Both the position numbers and the translations under genes were made by a program. Positions 37,138 to 48,328 of a DNA stretch of 64,000 nucleotides are shown piece by piece. The DNA is from Egicoccus sp. AB-alg2 (GTDB lineage Bacteria; Actinomycetota; Nitriliruptoria; Nitriliruptorales; Nitriliruptoraceae), in NCBI RefSeq assembly GCF_041821065.1, contig NZ_JBGUAX010000005.1:1-64000 (forward strand). Direction: 5' to 3'. Position 1 is the stretch's first letter; each line of letters starts with the position of its first letter. The notes under the pieces were generated by a model. It was not told the DNA's origin and did no database searches. It was given only the letters and a program-made list of their open reading frames with translations.

Positions 37138-39243
37138 TCAGGACTGGGCGTGGTCGGTCGAGGTGACGAGGTCGCGGCCGGCGACCTGCTGGCTGATGCC
37201 CGTCTGGTCGAGGTGCCGGCACAGCCCACCCATGAAGAACGGGAACCCCGCCCCCAGGATCATCCCGGTGTCGATGTCGCGCGCGTCCGCGACGGTGCCG
37301 TCGTCGAGCATGCGGGCGCACTCGTCGGCGGCTGCTTCCAGCGCGACCCGGCGGATCTCGTCGGCGGTCATCGGGGTCGCGTCCTCGTCGACCTGTACGA
37401 GGTCGCGGATCTGCGCGTGGACCTCGCCGCCGGCCGACCAGTCGTAGACGCCCGGGGCGTCCGCGTCGGCGATGGCGCGGAAGTTGTCGTCGATGACGAA
37501 CCGGTCCGGGAACGCCTCGGCCAGCGTCTGTGCCGTGTGGAGCGCGACCTTCAGCCCGACCAGGCCGAACAGCTCGAACGGGCCCATCGGCAGGCCGAGT
37601 CCCTTGATGGCCTCGTCGATCTCCTTGAAGTCGTTGCCGCGCCGCAGCGCCCGCACCGCGGTGCCGTTGAAGCGGCTCAGCAGTCGGTTGACGATGAACG
37701 CCGGCCGGTCGGCGCACTGCACGCCGGTCTTCTTGAGCTTCTTGGCGACGTCGAACGCGGTCGCCATGGCCTCGTCGGACACCCCCTCGGGCCGGATCAC
37801 CTCGACCAGCGGCAGGACCGCGACCGGGTTGAAGAAGTGGAAGCCGACGACCCGCTCCGGGTGCGACAGCTTCTGCGCCATCTCGGCCACCGACAGCGAC
37901 GAGGTGTTGGTCGCCAGGATCGCGCTCTCTTCGACGACCTCCTCCAGGTCGGCGAAGATGGCCTGCTTGAGGTCCATGCGTTCCAACACGGCCTCGATCA
38001 CCCAGTCGGCCCCGCGCACGTCCTCGTAGGAGGTCGTGTAGGTGACCAGGCCCTTGAGGAAGGCGGCCTTGCCGGGCTTCAGCCGACCCTTCTGCACGAG
38101 CTTGTCGAGCTCGCCCTCGATGTGCTCGCGGCAGCGGCCGAGCACGCCCTCGTCGATGTCCTTCATGACCAGCGGCAGCTCGAGCCGTTGCAGGTGGAGC
38201 GCACCGAGCTGTGCACCCATCAGGCCGGCGCCGACCACGGCGACCTTCTGCAGACGGCGAGGTGCCGCCTCTGGACGCCAGGGCTGCTTCTTGGCCCGGT
38301 TCTGCACCAGGTCGAAGGCGTAGACCGACGCCTGGGCCTGCGGGGCCGGCAGCAGTTCGGCCAGGCCGTCCTGCTCGCGCCGACGGCCCTCGGCCAGATC
38401 ACCGCCACGGGCGGCGAACTCGATGAGGTCCAGCGCCACGTACGGCGCCCGGGTCGCGCCGTGCACCTTGGCGTCGGCGAAGGCGCGCGCGTTGGCCAGC
38501 GCCTCGTCCAACCCCTCGGCCGGATCTCCACCCTCCCCGCCCGCCGGACGCTCGATCGTCTCCTCGCCCGTGACCAGCCGCTCGAGCAGGGCCACCGACT
38601 CGTCGAGGAAGACGGCCGAGTCGATCAGCCGGTCCGCGAAGCCACGCTCGAAGGCCTGCTGCGGCTTCATCATGCGGTTGTTGTTGAGCGCGTCGACCAC
38701 GATCGCGTCGATCGCGTTCTTCGCCCCGGCCACACGCGGCGCCAGCTGGGTACCGCCCCAGGCCGGGAAGATCGACAGGAACACCTCGGGGAACGCGATC
38801 GCCGCCGCGCCGGTCGACACGGTGCGGTAGTCGCAGTGCAGCGCGATCTCCAGCCCGCCGCCCATGCAGGCACCGTTGATGGCGGCCAGCGTCGGGAACG
38901 GCAGGTCCATGATGCGGGCGAAGACGGCGTGCCCGCCCTGACCGCCGGCGCGGGCGCCGTCGGCGTCCATGCCGGCGAAGCTGGTGAGGTCCGCACCGAC
39001 CGCGAAGATGAACTGCTTGCCGGTGAGCAGCAGCCCCTTCACGTCGGTCTGGGACTCGAGCTCGTCCAAGGCCTCGGACAGCGAGTTGAGCGCCTGCTCG
39101 CCGAACGTGTTGGGCTTCTTGTAGTCCCGGCCGTTGTCCATGGTCAGGATCGCCAGGCGCCCGGCGGCAGGCGAGTCGTCGTACGCGGATCGAGCGCCGA
39201 GAGGGGTGTACGTCAGCTTGAAACGGGTGTAGGTGTCGCTCAT
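37138..39243 (-). CDS. fadB: Fatty acid oxidation multifunctional enzyme: enoyl-CoA hydratase/3-hydroxyacyl-CoA dehydrogenase
   Basis: A 701-residue two-domain beta-oxidation enzyme. The N-terminal crotonase domain (about 1-290) hydrates trans-2-enoyl-CoA, with the oxyanion-hole segment FAVGADLTSF and INGACMGGGLEIALHCDYR and the catalytic region FPEVFLSIFPAWGGTQ. The NAD-binding dehydrogenase domain begins VAVVGAGLMGAQLG (about 335) and includes the catalytic His in VGFHFFNPVAVLPLVEV. The C-terminal helical domains (NRLLSRFNGTAVRAL; GLPMGPFELFGLVGL) complete it. AGGAG precedes the ATG. It follows the thiolase by 40 bases in a fadA-fadB operon and should form the trifunctional complex with it. 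Confidence 0.95.
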   Translation of the reverse strand: MSDTYTRFKLTYTPLGARSAYDDSPAAGRLAILTMDNGRDYKKPNTFGEQALNSLSEALDELESQTDVKGLLLTGKQFIFAVGADLTSFAGMDADGARAGGQGGHAVFARIMDLPFPTLAAINGACMGGGLEIALHCDYRTVSTGAAAIAFPEVFLSIFPAWGGTQLAPRVAGAKNAIDAIVVDALNNNRMMKPQQAFERGFADRLIDSAVFLDESVALLERLVTGEETIERPAGGEGGDPAEGLDEALANARAFADAKVHGATRAPYVALDLIEFAARGGDLAEGRRREQDGLAELLPAPQAQASVYAFDLVQNRAKKQPWRPEAAPRRLQKVAVVGAGLMGAQLGALHLQRLELPLVMKDIDEGVLGRCREHIEGELDKLVQKGRLKPGKAAFLKGLVTYTTSYEDVRGADWVIEAVLERMDLKQAIFADLEEVVEESAILATNTSSLSVAEMAQKLSHPERVVGFHFFNPVAVLPLVEVIRPEGVSDEAMATAFDVAKKLKKTGVQCADRPAFIVNRLLSRFNGTAVRALRRGNDFKEIDEAIKGLGLPMGPFELFGLVGLKVALHTAQTLAEAFPDRFVIDDNFRAIADADAPGVYDWSAGGEVHAQIRDLVQVDEDATPMTADEIRRVALEAAADECARMLDDGTVADARDIDTGMILGAGFPFFMGGLCRHLDQTGISQQVAGRDLVTSTDHAQS

Positions 39244-39283
39244 CGGGTCACTCCTGGAATCGTCGTCGTCGGTGTGACCCGCG

Positions 39284-40465
39284 TCACACCCGCTCCCACA
39301 GGACGGCCGCGCCCATGCCCAGGCCGACGCACATGGTGGTCAGCCCGAGGCGCGCGTCGGGGTTGCGCTGGAACCAGGTCGCCACCTCCATCGCCAGCCG
39401 CGCGCCGGAGAAGGCCAGCGGGTGCCCCATCGCGATGGCCCCGCCGTAGGGATTGACGTGCGCGGCGTCCAGCGGGAGTCCGAAGTGGTCGAGGAACGCG
39501 ACGCACTGGACCGCGAACGCCTCGTTCATGTCGATGACGTCGAGGTCGTCGATGGACAGCCCGGTGCGCGCCAGCAGCTTCTCGGTGGCGGGGATCGGCC
39601 CGGACCCCATCGTCTCCGGCTCCACCCCGACGAAGGCGTAGTCGCGCAGGCGCATCGTGGGCGTGAGCCCGTACTCGGCGACCGCGGCGCCCGACGCGAG
39701 TAGCACGCCACCGGCCCCGTCGTTCAGCCCGGCGGCGTTGCCGGCCGTGACGTACCCGCCGGCACGGAACGGCGAACGCAGCTTGGCGAGGTCGTCCATG
39801 GTCGTACCGGGGCGCGGGTGCTCGTCGACGCGGACGACCTTCCAGCCCTCCTCGACCGACCACACCGTCGCCGGGACGACGTGGGTGTCGAAGACGCCGT
39901 CCGCCTGCGCCTTGCCGACCCGCTCCTGGGACCCCAGCGCGTACGCGTCGCAGCGCTCGCGCGTCACGTGGGGGAATTCGTCGTGCAGGTTCTCGGCCGT
40001 GTTGCCCATCACCAGGGCGGACGGGTCGACCAGCTTGTCCGACAGGAAGCGCGGATTGGGGTCCACCTCGGCGCCCATCGGGTGGTGGCCCATGTGCTCG
40101 ACACCGCCGGCCAGCACCAGGTCCTGCGCGCCGACCCGGATGGCGTTGCCGGCGTTGACGATGGCGGTCAGCGCCCCGGCGCACATGCGGTCGAGCGCGT
40201 AGCCGGGCACCTGCTTGCCGAGGCCCGCCAGGATCGCCAGGGAGCGACCGAGTGTCAGGCCCTGGTCCCCCACCTGCGCCGTTGCGGCCCACACGACGTC
40301 GTCGATGCGGTCGGGCGGCACGGACGGGTTGCGGTCGAGCAGGGCTCGGATCGCACGCACGGACAGGTCGTCGGCGCGGGTGCCGGCGTAGTAGCCGGTG
40401 TCCTTCGCGCGGCCGATGGGCAGGCGGACGCCATCGACGTAGTAGGCGTCGTCGAGCTCGGGCAC
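39284..40465 (-). CDS. fadA: Acetyl-CoA C-acyltransferase (thiolase)
   Basis: A 393-residue thiolase catalysing the last, cleaving step of beta-oxidation. Active-site features are the nucleophilic Cys in LDRMCAGALTAIVNAGN (about residue 94), NEAFA, the His in YGGAIAMGHPLAFSGAR and the second Cys in TTMCVGLGMG near the C-terminus. GHPLAFSGAR has Phe-Ser in place of the more usual Gly-x-Ser/Thr-Gly variants, which may affect substrate range. The start is a GTG with GAGAGAAAG about 10 bases upstream. First gene of the fadAB operon; an imperfect inverted repeat at 40537-40561 lies in its promoter region. Confidence 0.95.
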   Translation of the reverse strand: MPELDDAYYVDGVRLPIGRAKDTGYYAGTRADDLSVRAIRALLDRNPSVPPDRIDDVVWAATAQVGDQGLTLGRSLAILAGLGKQVPGYALDRMCAGALTAIVNAGNAIRVGAQDLVLAGGVEHMGHHPMGAEVDPNPRFLSDKLVDPSALVMGNTAENLHDEFPHVTRERCDAYALGSQERVGKAQADGVFDTHVVPATVWSVEEGWKVVRVDEHPRPGTTMDDLAKLRSPFRAGGYVTAGNAAGLNDGAGGVLLASGAAVAEYGLTPTMRLRDYAFVGVEPETMGSGPIPATEKLLARTGLSIDDLDVIDMNEAFAVQCVAFLDHFGLPLDAAHVNPYGGAIAMGHPLAFSGARLAMEVATWFQRNPDARLGLTTMCVGLGMGAAVLWERV

Positions 40466-40787
40466 GTCAGCGGCTTTCTCTCGCGGAAGGAAGCGGGCCA
40501 GGTGCGGGACGCGGCCGCGATGCCGCCTCCCACGACGGAACGATGTTCGCGCATCCGTTCCGGGCGTCGCAACGTGACACGAACGTCAGAACCCGCCCCC
40601 GGGAGCGGAGGGGCGGGTTCCGACGTGGCCGTCCCGCGGACGTGCCGCGAGCGCGTGGGCGGGACGGCGGCTGGTGGGAGCGCGTCGGTGCCGAGCGGTC
40701 AGGCAGGGCCGGTGGGTGTGGGCGGTGAGTGAGGCGGGGCCGGTGGGTGGGGCGCGGGTCGGCGCAGGGCGGGTGGGCGCGGACCGG
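40466..40787. other. Gene-free region between fadA and the 40788 gene
   Basis: 322 bases without a supportable gene. It holds the fadA upstream region, with an imperfect inverted repeat GGAACGATG...CATCCGTTCC (40537-40561); the terminator at 40589-40620; and a G-rich stretch with two direct copies of GGGCCGGTGGGTG (40706-40718 and 40737-40749). Confidence 0.6.
40589..40620 (-). terminator. Terminator downstream of the 40788-41639 gene
   Basis: Eleven-base arms GAACCCGCCCC and GGGGCGGGTTC with a 10-base loop, located between the 40788 stop and the fadA promoter region. Confidence 0.7.
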
Positions 40788-41639
40788 TCAGCGGACTCGG
40801 CGCAGCCCCGACAGTGCCCAGCCGAGCTCGCGGCGGGTGACGTGCCAGGCCAGGGCGGTCCCGGCCACCAGCATGCCGGTGAGCACCTGCAACGCGAGCG
40901 GGACCTGCGCGACCGGGCCGCCCGCGACCGGCGAGGCGGCCAACGTGGCGCCGGTGGCCGCGTCCGGCCCGGCCGCCGTCACGCCCGGCGCGAGTCCGGG
41001 AGCGATCTCCGGCGCGTCGAACGGGTGCCCGGTGTCGTGCGCACTGCCCGGTGCCTGGGCCCGCCGGGGCGCGAGCTCGACCCCGGGCAGGACGGCCGAG
41101 CCGCCGGCGACACCCAGGTCCACGTCCTGACCCCGGATCGCGCGGAACGCCTCGAACTGGGCGGCGCGGCGCGGCGTCCATCCCTCGGCGTCCCCGGCAG
41201 CGACGACGCGGCCGCCGTCCGCCTTGGAACCCGGCCCGGCCGCGGCCGCCGCGCCCTCATCCGCGCGGGGACGCTCGCCACGGTCGGTGTCGCGTGGCGA
41301 CGGCGGAGGTGGCGACTCGGGCGACGGCGACGGCTTCGGCGAGGGCTCGGGCGCTTTGGACCGACCGAGGTCGACCTTGCGTTCACCGACGGCGACGCCG
41401 CCACCGACGTCCACCTCGGGGCCGTCCTTGCCGACCCCGACGCCGACCTCCGGGTCCAGCTTCGCGTCGTCGGTGAGCTCCACGTCGAGGTCGACGCCGA
41501 CCTTCACACCATCCGACGTGTCGACCTTCACCTCGCCGAGGCCGGGCAGGCCGACCGTCTGTGCCGACGCCGGCACGACGTGCAGACCGGTCGCGACGAC
41601 CATCGCCGTCAGCACCGCCAAGAGCCGCCTACGTCCCAT
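40788..41639 (-). CDS. Exported proline-rich protein with C-terminal membrane anchor, unknown
   Basis: A 283-residue protein. A signal peptide (MGRRRLLAVLTAMVVATGL, cleavage near ASA-Q at 27) is followed by a Val/Asp/Gly beta-like region with repeating VGVDLDVELTDD and VGVGVGKDGPEVDVG units, a Pro/Ser/Glu-rich linker (about 90-120), a low-complexity Ala/Gly region and a hydrophobic segment near the C-terminus (PLALQVLTGMLVAGTALAW) with an Arg-rich end. This is the layout of a surface protein held by a C-terminal transmembrane helix. GGGAG precedes the ATG at 41639. No family recognised. Confidence 0.72.
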   Translation of the reverse strand: MGRRRLLAVLTAMVVATGLHVVPASAQTVGLPGLGEVKVDTSDGVKVGVDLDVELTDDAKLDPEVGVGVGKDGPEVDVGGGVAVGERKVDLGRSKAPEPSPKPSPSPESPPPPSPRDTDRGERPRADEGAAAAAGPGSKADGGRVVAAGDAEGWTPRRAAQFEAFRAIRGQDVDLGVAGGSAVLPGVELAPRRAQAPGSAHDTGHPFDAPEIAPGLAPGVTAAGPDAATGATLAASPVAGGPVAQVPLALQVLTGMLVAGTALAWHVTRRELGWALSGLRRVR

Positions 41640-41742
41640 GTCGCTCCCGCTCTCCCGCCCGGGCGAGAGGAAGGCACCCCGGGCGCTCTTCGGGACCAAC
41701 GAGGCGGACACGCGGCGGTTACGCGTCCCCTGGGACGGACGG

Positions 41743-43824
<2,082 letters not shown>

Positions 43825-43877
43825 GCGGGCCTCACGGAAACGGCGGTGGCGAGCCGGCGAGCCTACCCTGCGCCGCC

Positions 43878-45629
43878 ATGCACCTGGTGTCCGTCGATTC
43901 CGTGACGGCGTCCGTCGAGGGCCGGATCCTCTTCGCCGACGCCTCCTTCGGCCTGACCTCCGACGACCGGGTCGGCGTGGTCGGTCCCAACGGCTCCGGC
44001 AAGACCACGCTGCTCCGGATCGTCGCCGGTCAGCGCGCCCCCGACGTGGGCAGCGTGATCCCCCGCAGCGGCCTGCGGATCGGGTTCCTCGCCCAGGAGC
44101 CGAGGTTCGACGACCGGCAGGCCCTGGACGTGGTGCTGGCCGGCGACCCGACGGCCGCGGCGCACGAGGCCGAGCGCCTGCTCGACGTGCTGGGCGTCGA
44201 CCCCGGGCAGTCGACCGCGCAGATGTCCGGCGGCCAGCGCCGCCGCGTGGCCGTCGCGCAGACCCTGCTGGCGCCCTCCGACCTGCTGATCCTCGACGAA
44301 CCGACCAACCACCTCGACGTGGACACGATCGACTGGCTCGAGGGTGAGCTACACCGCCGCGGAAGCGGGCTGCTGCTGGTGACCCACGACCGCTACGTGC
44401 TGGAGCGGCTCGCCAACCGCATGCTCGACCTCGCGGACCAGCGCGTCCACTGGCACGAGGGGTCGTATTCCTCGCTGCTGGAGGCCCGCGCCGAGCGTGC
44501 GGCCATGCGCGAGCGCTCGACGGCCCGGGCCCGCAACCTGCTGCGCAAGGAGATCGCCTGGTTGCGCCGCGGCCCGAAGGCCCGCACCTCGAAGCCGAGG
44601 TTCCGCGTCGAGCAGGTCGAGGTGCTCCGCGACGCCGCTGCCGGTGACACCGAGGCCACGCCGCTGGATCTGGGCACCGGCCGGACCCGGCTGGGCAACG
44701 ACGTGCTCGACCTGCGTGAGGTCAGCGTGGCGCGTGGCGGGCGCACCGTCCTGGGCCGCGTCGACCTCGGCATCGGTCCCGGTGAGCGGGTCGGGATCGT
44801 CGGCCCGAACGGCGCCGGCAAGACCACGCTGCTGCACGTGCTGGCGGGCCGCCTCGCTCCCGACGCCGGCGAGGTCCGCACCGGCACCACCGTGGAGCTC
44901 GGCCTCTACGAGCAGGAGCACGGCACCGCCGCGGACGCGGCCGGCGAGGAGCGCACCGTGCTGGAGACGGTGCTGGACATCGCCGCGTTCGTGCCGCTGG
45001 CCAACGGCGAGACGCTGCCCGCCCACCGGCTCGCCGAGCGGTTCGGGTTCGACGGGCAACTGCAGCGCACGCCGCTGTCGCTGCTGAGCGGGGGCGAGCG
45101 CCGCCGCGTGGCGCTGCTGCACCTGCTGGTCGCCGCCCCCAACGTGCTGGTGCTGGACGAGCCGACCAACGACCTCGACCTCGACACGCTGACCGTCCTG
45201 GAGGACCACCTCGACGGCTTCAAGGGCACGCTGGTCGTCGCCTCCCACGACCGCTACGTGCTCGACCGGCTCACCGACCGGATCGTCGCCGTCGAGAACG
45301 GGCGGCTGACCGAGCACCTCGACTGGGAGGCCTACCGCGCGGCACACCGCGTCCGGACCGCGGCCGACGAGCAGCGCGCCGCCGAGACCAGCCGCGCGAC
45401 GCGGGCGTCGGCACAGGACAACCGGGCCCGGCAGGCGGCACGTAAGGAGGCCCGCCGGCTGGAGCAGCAGGTCGAGCGGCTCACGGCCCGCCGCGACGAA
45501 CTGCAAGCCGACATGGCCGCCGCGGCGACCGACGTGGCACGCCTCACGGCGTTGCAGTCCGACCTGCAGCGCCTGGAGGGCGAGCTGAGCGCGGCGGAGG
45601 ACCGCTGGCTCGAGTTGACCGTCGACTGA
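43878..45629 (+). CDS. ABC-F family ATPase (Uup-like) with C-terminal coiled coil
   Basis: A 583-residue ABC-F protein. Domain 1: GPNGSGKTT (about 37-45), MSGGQRRRVAVAQTLL, LDEPTNHLD. Domain 2: GPNGAGKTT, LSGGERRRVALLHLL, LDEPTNDLD. The linker holds ARNLLRKEIAWLRRGPKART, and the last 80 residues form a coiled coil (RKEARRLEQQVERLTARRDE), the hallmark of Uup-type members that bind branched DNA or ribosomes. It belongs to a different subgroup from the divergent neighbour: domain spacing, linker and tail differ. No drug-resistance specificity can be claimed. Confidence 0.93.
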   Translation: MHLVSVDSVTASVEGRILFADASFGLTSDDRVGVVGPNGSGKTTLLRIVAGQRAPDVGSVIPRSGLRIGFLAQEPRFDDRQALDVVLAGDPTAAAHEAERLLDVLGVDPGQSTAQMSGGQRRRVAVAQTLLAPSDLLILDEPTNHLDVDTIDWLEGELHRRGSGLLLVTHDRYVLERLANRMLDLADQRVHWHEGSYSSLLEARAERAAMRERSTARARNLLRKEIAWLRRGPKARTSKPRFRVEQVEVLRDAAAGDTEATPLDLGTGRTRLGNDVLDLREVSVARGGRTVLGRVDLGIGPGERVGIVGPNGAGKTTLLHVLAGRLAPDAGEVRTGTTVELGLYEQEHGTAADAAGEERTVLETVLDIAAFVPLANGETLPAHRLAERFGFDGQLQRTPLSLLSGGERRRVALLHLLVAAPNVLVLDEPTNDLDLDTLTVLEDHLDGFKGTLVVASHDRYVLDRLTDRIVAVENGRLTEHLDWEAYRAAHRVRTAADEQRAAETSRATRASAQDNRARQAARKEARRLEQQVERLTARRDELQADMAAAATDVARLTALQSDLQRLEGELSAAEDRWLELTVD

Positions 45630-45793
45630 GTCCTGGTCGCGCGTCCGTCGGACGGGCCCTGAAGCACCGCTGAAGGTTCGGTGTCGGGACGTGCCGGACG
45701 GGTGGCGGCTCGGCCCGATTCGGGCACGATGCCGCTAGGGTCGCGATCTGTCGCCGAGAGGGGCGTGGTCGAGGAAGCGGCCATGACCGGGGG

Positions 45794-46939
45794 GTGAGCG
45801 TGGCCGGTACGGGCATGATGGTCGACCGATCCGGACTGCAGGAACTGTGGTCCCGTGCCACCGGGCGCGGCTACGTGCTCCTCAGCGAGATCCACGACCT
45901 CCACGACCCGTTGGAGGATGCGGCCGACTGGCCCGACGAGGTGGCCAACGCCGCCCGTGACGCGGGCCTCGAGGTGGTCGACGACCTCACCGACGACGTC
46001 GCACCGCCACCGGCGTCCGTGCTGACCGCGACGACCGACGGGGTGCGCCAGTACCTCAACGCCATCGGCCGGGTCGCGCTGCTGAGCGCCGAGGAGGAGG
46101 TCGACCTCGCCAAGCGCTACCACGCCGGTCTGGCCGCCAAGCAGGCGCTGCAGGACGAGCGGCTCACCCGCGCGCAACGGGCACGCCTGCGGCGCCTGAC
46201 GGCCGAGGGCGCGCGGGCCCAGGAGCGGCTGGTGACGGCCAACCTGCGGCTTGTCGTGTCGGTCGCACGCCGTTACCTCGGGCGCGGACTGTCCCTGCTG
46301 GAACTGGTGCAGGAGGGCAACCTCGGCCTCATGCGCGGGGTGGAGAAGTTCGACCACACCAAGGGCTACAAGTTCTCCACCTACGCCACGTGGTGGATCC
46401 GCCAGGCGCTGACGCGCGGCACCGCAAACAAGGCCCGCTCGGTGCGGTTGCCGGTGCACGTCCACGAACTGGTCGCCAAGGTCCGGCGCACGGAGTTCGA
46501 GCTGCTGCAGGTCCTCGGTCGCGAGGCGACCGACGAGGAGGTCGCGGACGACCTCGGTCTCACCCTGGAACGGCTGCGCGAACTGCGGCTGGCGGGGCGG
46601 GAGATCACCTCGCTGGACCGCAGCGTCGGCGAGGACAGCGACGCGACGCTGGGCGACCTCGTGCCCGACGACGAGGCGGAGGACCCCGAGGCGGTCGCCA
46701 CCGCCGGCATCGCCCGCCGCGAGGTGGTCCTCGCCCTGGAGTCGCTGCACGAGCGCGAACGCGGCGTGCTGGAACTGCGCTACGGGTTGTCGGGCGAGGA
46801 ACCGCGAACGCTCGAGGAGATCGGTGCGCTCTACGGGGTCACGCGGGAGCGGATCCGGCAGATCGAGAAGAAGACCCTCGCCAAGCTGCGCCATCCGTCG
46901 CACGCGCACCGTCTGCGCGGCTTCGCCGACGACCTGTAG
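45794..46939 (+). CDS. Sigma-70 family factor, group 1/2 (SigB/SigA-like) without region 1.1
   Basis: An RNA polymerase sigma factor of up to 381 residues. Region 1.2 is DGVRQYLNAIGRVALLSAEEEVDLAKR; region 2 contains LVTANLRLVVSVARRYLGRGLSLLELVQEGN and KGYKFSTYATWWIRQAL (core binding and -10 recognition); region 3 starts RLPVHVHELVAKVRR; region 4.2 has LEEIGALYGVTRERIRQIEKKTL (-35 recognition). The N-terminal 75 residues are acidic and short, without the long region 1.1 of the housekeeping factor. Another sigma factor gene, more like RpoD, lies at the right edge. The start could be the GTG at 45794 or 45800 or the ATG at 45815; the GGGGGG run best supports 45800. Confidence 0.92.
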   Translation: MSVAGTGMMVDRSGLQELWSRATGRGYVLLSEIHDLHDPLEDAADWPDEVANAARDAGLEVVDDLTDDVAPPPASVLTATTDGVRQYLNAIGRVALLSAEEEVDLAKRYHAGLAAKQALQDERLTRAQRARLRRLTAEGARAQERLVTANLRLVVSVARRYLGRGLSLLELVQEGNLGLMRGVEKFDHTKGYKFSTYATWWIRQALTRGTANKARSVRLPVHVHELVAKVRRTEFELLQVLGREATDEEVADDLGLTLERLRELRLAGREITSLDRSVGEDSDATLGDLVPDDEAEDPEAVATAGIARREVVLALESLHERERGVLELRYGLSGEEPRTLEEIGALYGVTRERIRQIEKKTLAKLRHPSHAHRLRGFADDL

Positions 46940-47032
46940 GCGCCCGCGCACTGAAGTCGGCGCGGCCGCGTGCCGATAGCTCGGGGACGAGGTGGGCGTC
47001 GCACGCCCACGGGGTTCGTCGAGGGGCGTGTG

Positions 47033-48310
47033 ATGCCGCGGGGCAGACCAGCGCGGCCGGTCGTGGCCGTGCTCGTGGCCACCGGCCTGCTGCTGCCGTT
47101 CACGGCGGCCACGGCGGCGACCGAGGCCACGGCCGCACCCGTCGACGACCTCGACCGGACGCGGGACCGGCTGACCGATGCCGAACGCGGCCTCGACGAC
47201 GCCCGCGCCGCCGTCCGGGCCGCGGCCGACGAGCTGGCCGTGCTCGACGACCGGTTGTCGGCCGCTTCCACCCGCCTCACCCAGCTGAACGACGAGGTCC
47301 GCGTGGCGTCCGACGCCGCCGAGCGGGCCCGCGAGGAGCAGCAGCACGGCGCGGCTGAGCTGGCCGCTGCCAGCGAGGAGCTCGAGGCCGCCGTCGACGA
47401 CCTGCGTGACCGGCGGTCACAGGTGGAGCAGCGCGCGATCGAGGCGTACAAGCTCGGCAGCCGCCTCCCGCCGGACCTGGTGATCCGCGGCGTCGGCGGC
47501 GCGTCGGACCTGCACGAGGTGGCGGTGGCGATCCAGACCGTCGGCCGGCTCGTGAGCGACGACCGGGAGGCCTCGGCCGCCGCGGTCGTGATCGTCGACG
47601 ACACCGCCCACCGCCGCGGCGAGGTCTACGAGCTCCGGCTGGCGGCGCAGGCGGCCACGGCGGTCGCCGACGAGCGCCACCGGGAGCTGGCGTCCCTGCA
47701 GCAGCAACAGCACCGCCTGGTCGACGAGGTGGCGCAGCGCCGGCAGGAGCGTGCCGACGTGGTCGCCTCCCTGGAGTCGGACGCGAAGGTCCGCGCCGCG
47801 CTCGTCCGCGAACTGCAGGACCGCGTGGAGGCGCTGGAGCGGTCCGCGGCCGCGGTCCGGGTCCCCGTGCGCACCGACGTCCCCGTCGACGGTCCCGCGC
47901 CCGCCTGGGCGAGCGCGTTGCCACCGGCGGGGCGGCCGTGGGCGGCCCTGATCGACGCCACCGCCGCCCGGTACGGCCTGGACGGCCGGCTGCTGGCCGC
48001 GCTGGTGTGGACCGAGTCGAACTTCCGTCCAGACGCGCGGTCCCATGCCGGCGCGATCGGGCTCGCCCAACTCATGCCCGCCACCGCGCGCGGCCTGGGC
48101 GTCGACCCCCACGACCCGGTCCAGAACCTCGACGGCGGGGCGCGCTACCTCGCCGCCCAGCTGGACACCTTCGGGTCCGTCGAACTGGCCCTGGCCGCCT
48201 ACAACGCCGGTCCCGGTCGGGTGCACGCCGCCGGCGGCGTGCCGGCGATCGTGGAGACGCAGCTCTACGTCGTGCGGGTCCTCGACCGCTACGGCCACCT
48301 CGGCGGCTGA
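47033..48310 (+). CDS. Exported lytic transglycosylase with N-terminal coiled coil
   Basis: A 425-residue wall enzyme. Signal peptide: [21 protein letters not shown] with cleavage around residue 30. Residues about 40-280 form long coiled coils (Asp/Arg/Glu/Ala-rich) like those of NlpC/P60 and EnvC-type peptidoglycan hydrolases that must be activated. The C-terminal SLT domain (about 300-420) has the catalytic Glu in [13 protein letters not shown], then [30 protein letters not shown] and [12 protein letters not shown]. It cleaves glycan strands to 1,6-anhydro ends. The ATG follows GAGGGG. A perfect 8-bp hairpin (46992-47010) precedes the ribosome site. Confidence 0.92.
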   Translation: MPRGRPARPVVAVLVATGLLLPFTAATAATEATAAPVDDLDRTRDRLTDAERGLDDARAAVRAAADELAVLDDRLSAASTRLTQLNDEVRVASDAAERAREEQQHGAAELAAASEELEAAVDDLRDRRSQVEQRAIEAYKLGSRLPPDLVIRGVGGASDLHEVAVAIQTVGRLVSDDREASAAAVVIVDDTAHRRGEVYELRLAAQAATAVADERHRELASLQQQQHRLVDEVAQRRQERADVVASLESDAKVRAALVRELQDRVEALERSAAAVRVPVRTDVPVDGPAPAWASALPPAGRPWAALIDATAARYGLDGRLLAALVWTESNFRPDARSHAGAIGLAQLMPATARGLGVDPHDPVQNLDGGARYLAAQLDTFGSVELALAAYNAGPGRVHAAGGVPAIVETQLYVVRVLDRYGHLGG

Positions 48311-48328
48311 CCGCCCCTCGCACGGGGG

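Noticed and set aside
40621-40787. Small gene in the G-rich stretch downstream of the 40788 gene
   Set aside because: Frames here are low-complexity with no ribosome site; the direct GGGCCGGTGGGTG repeats are noted only as sequence.
46992-47010. Perfect 8-bp hairpin before the coiled-coil transglycosylase as a riboswitch
   Set aside because: Too short and without a recognisable aptamer; may simply be the sigma-gene terminator.
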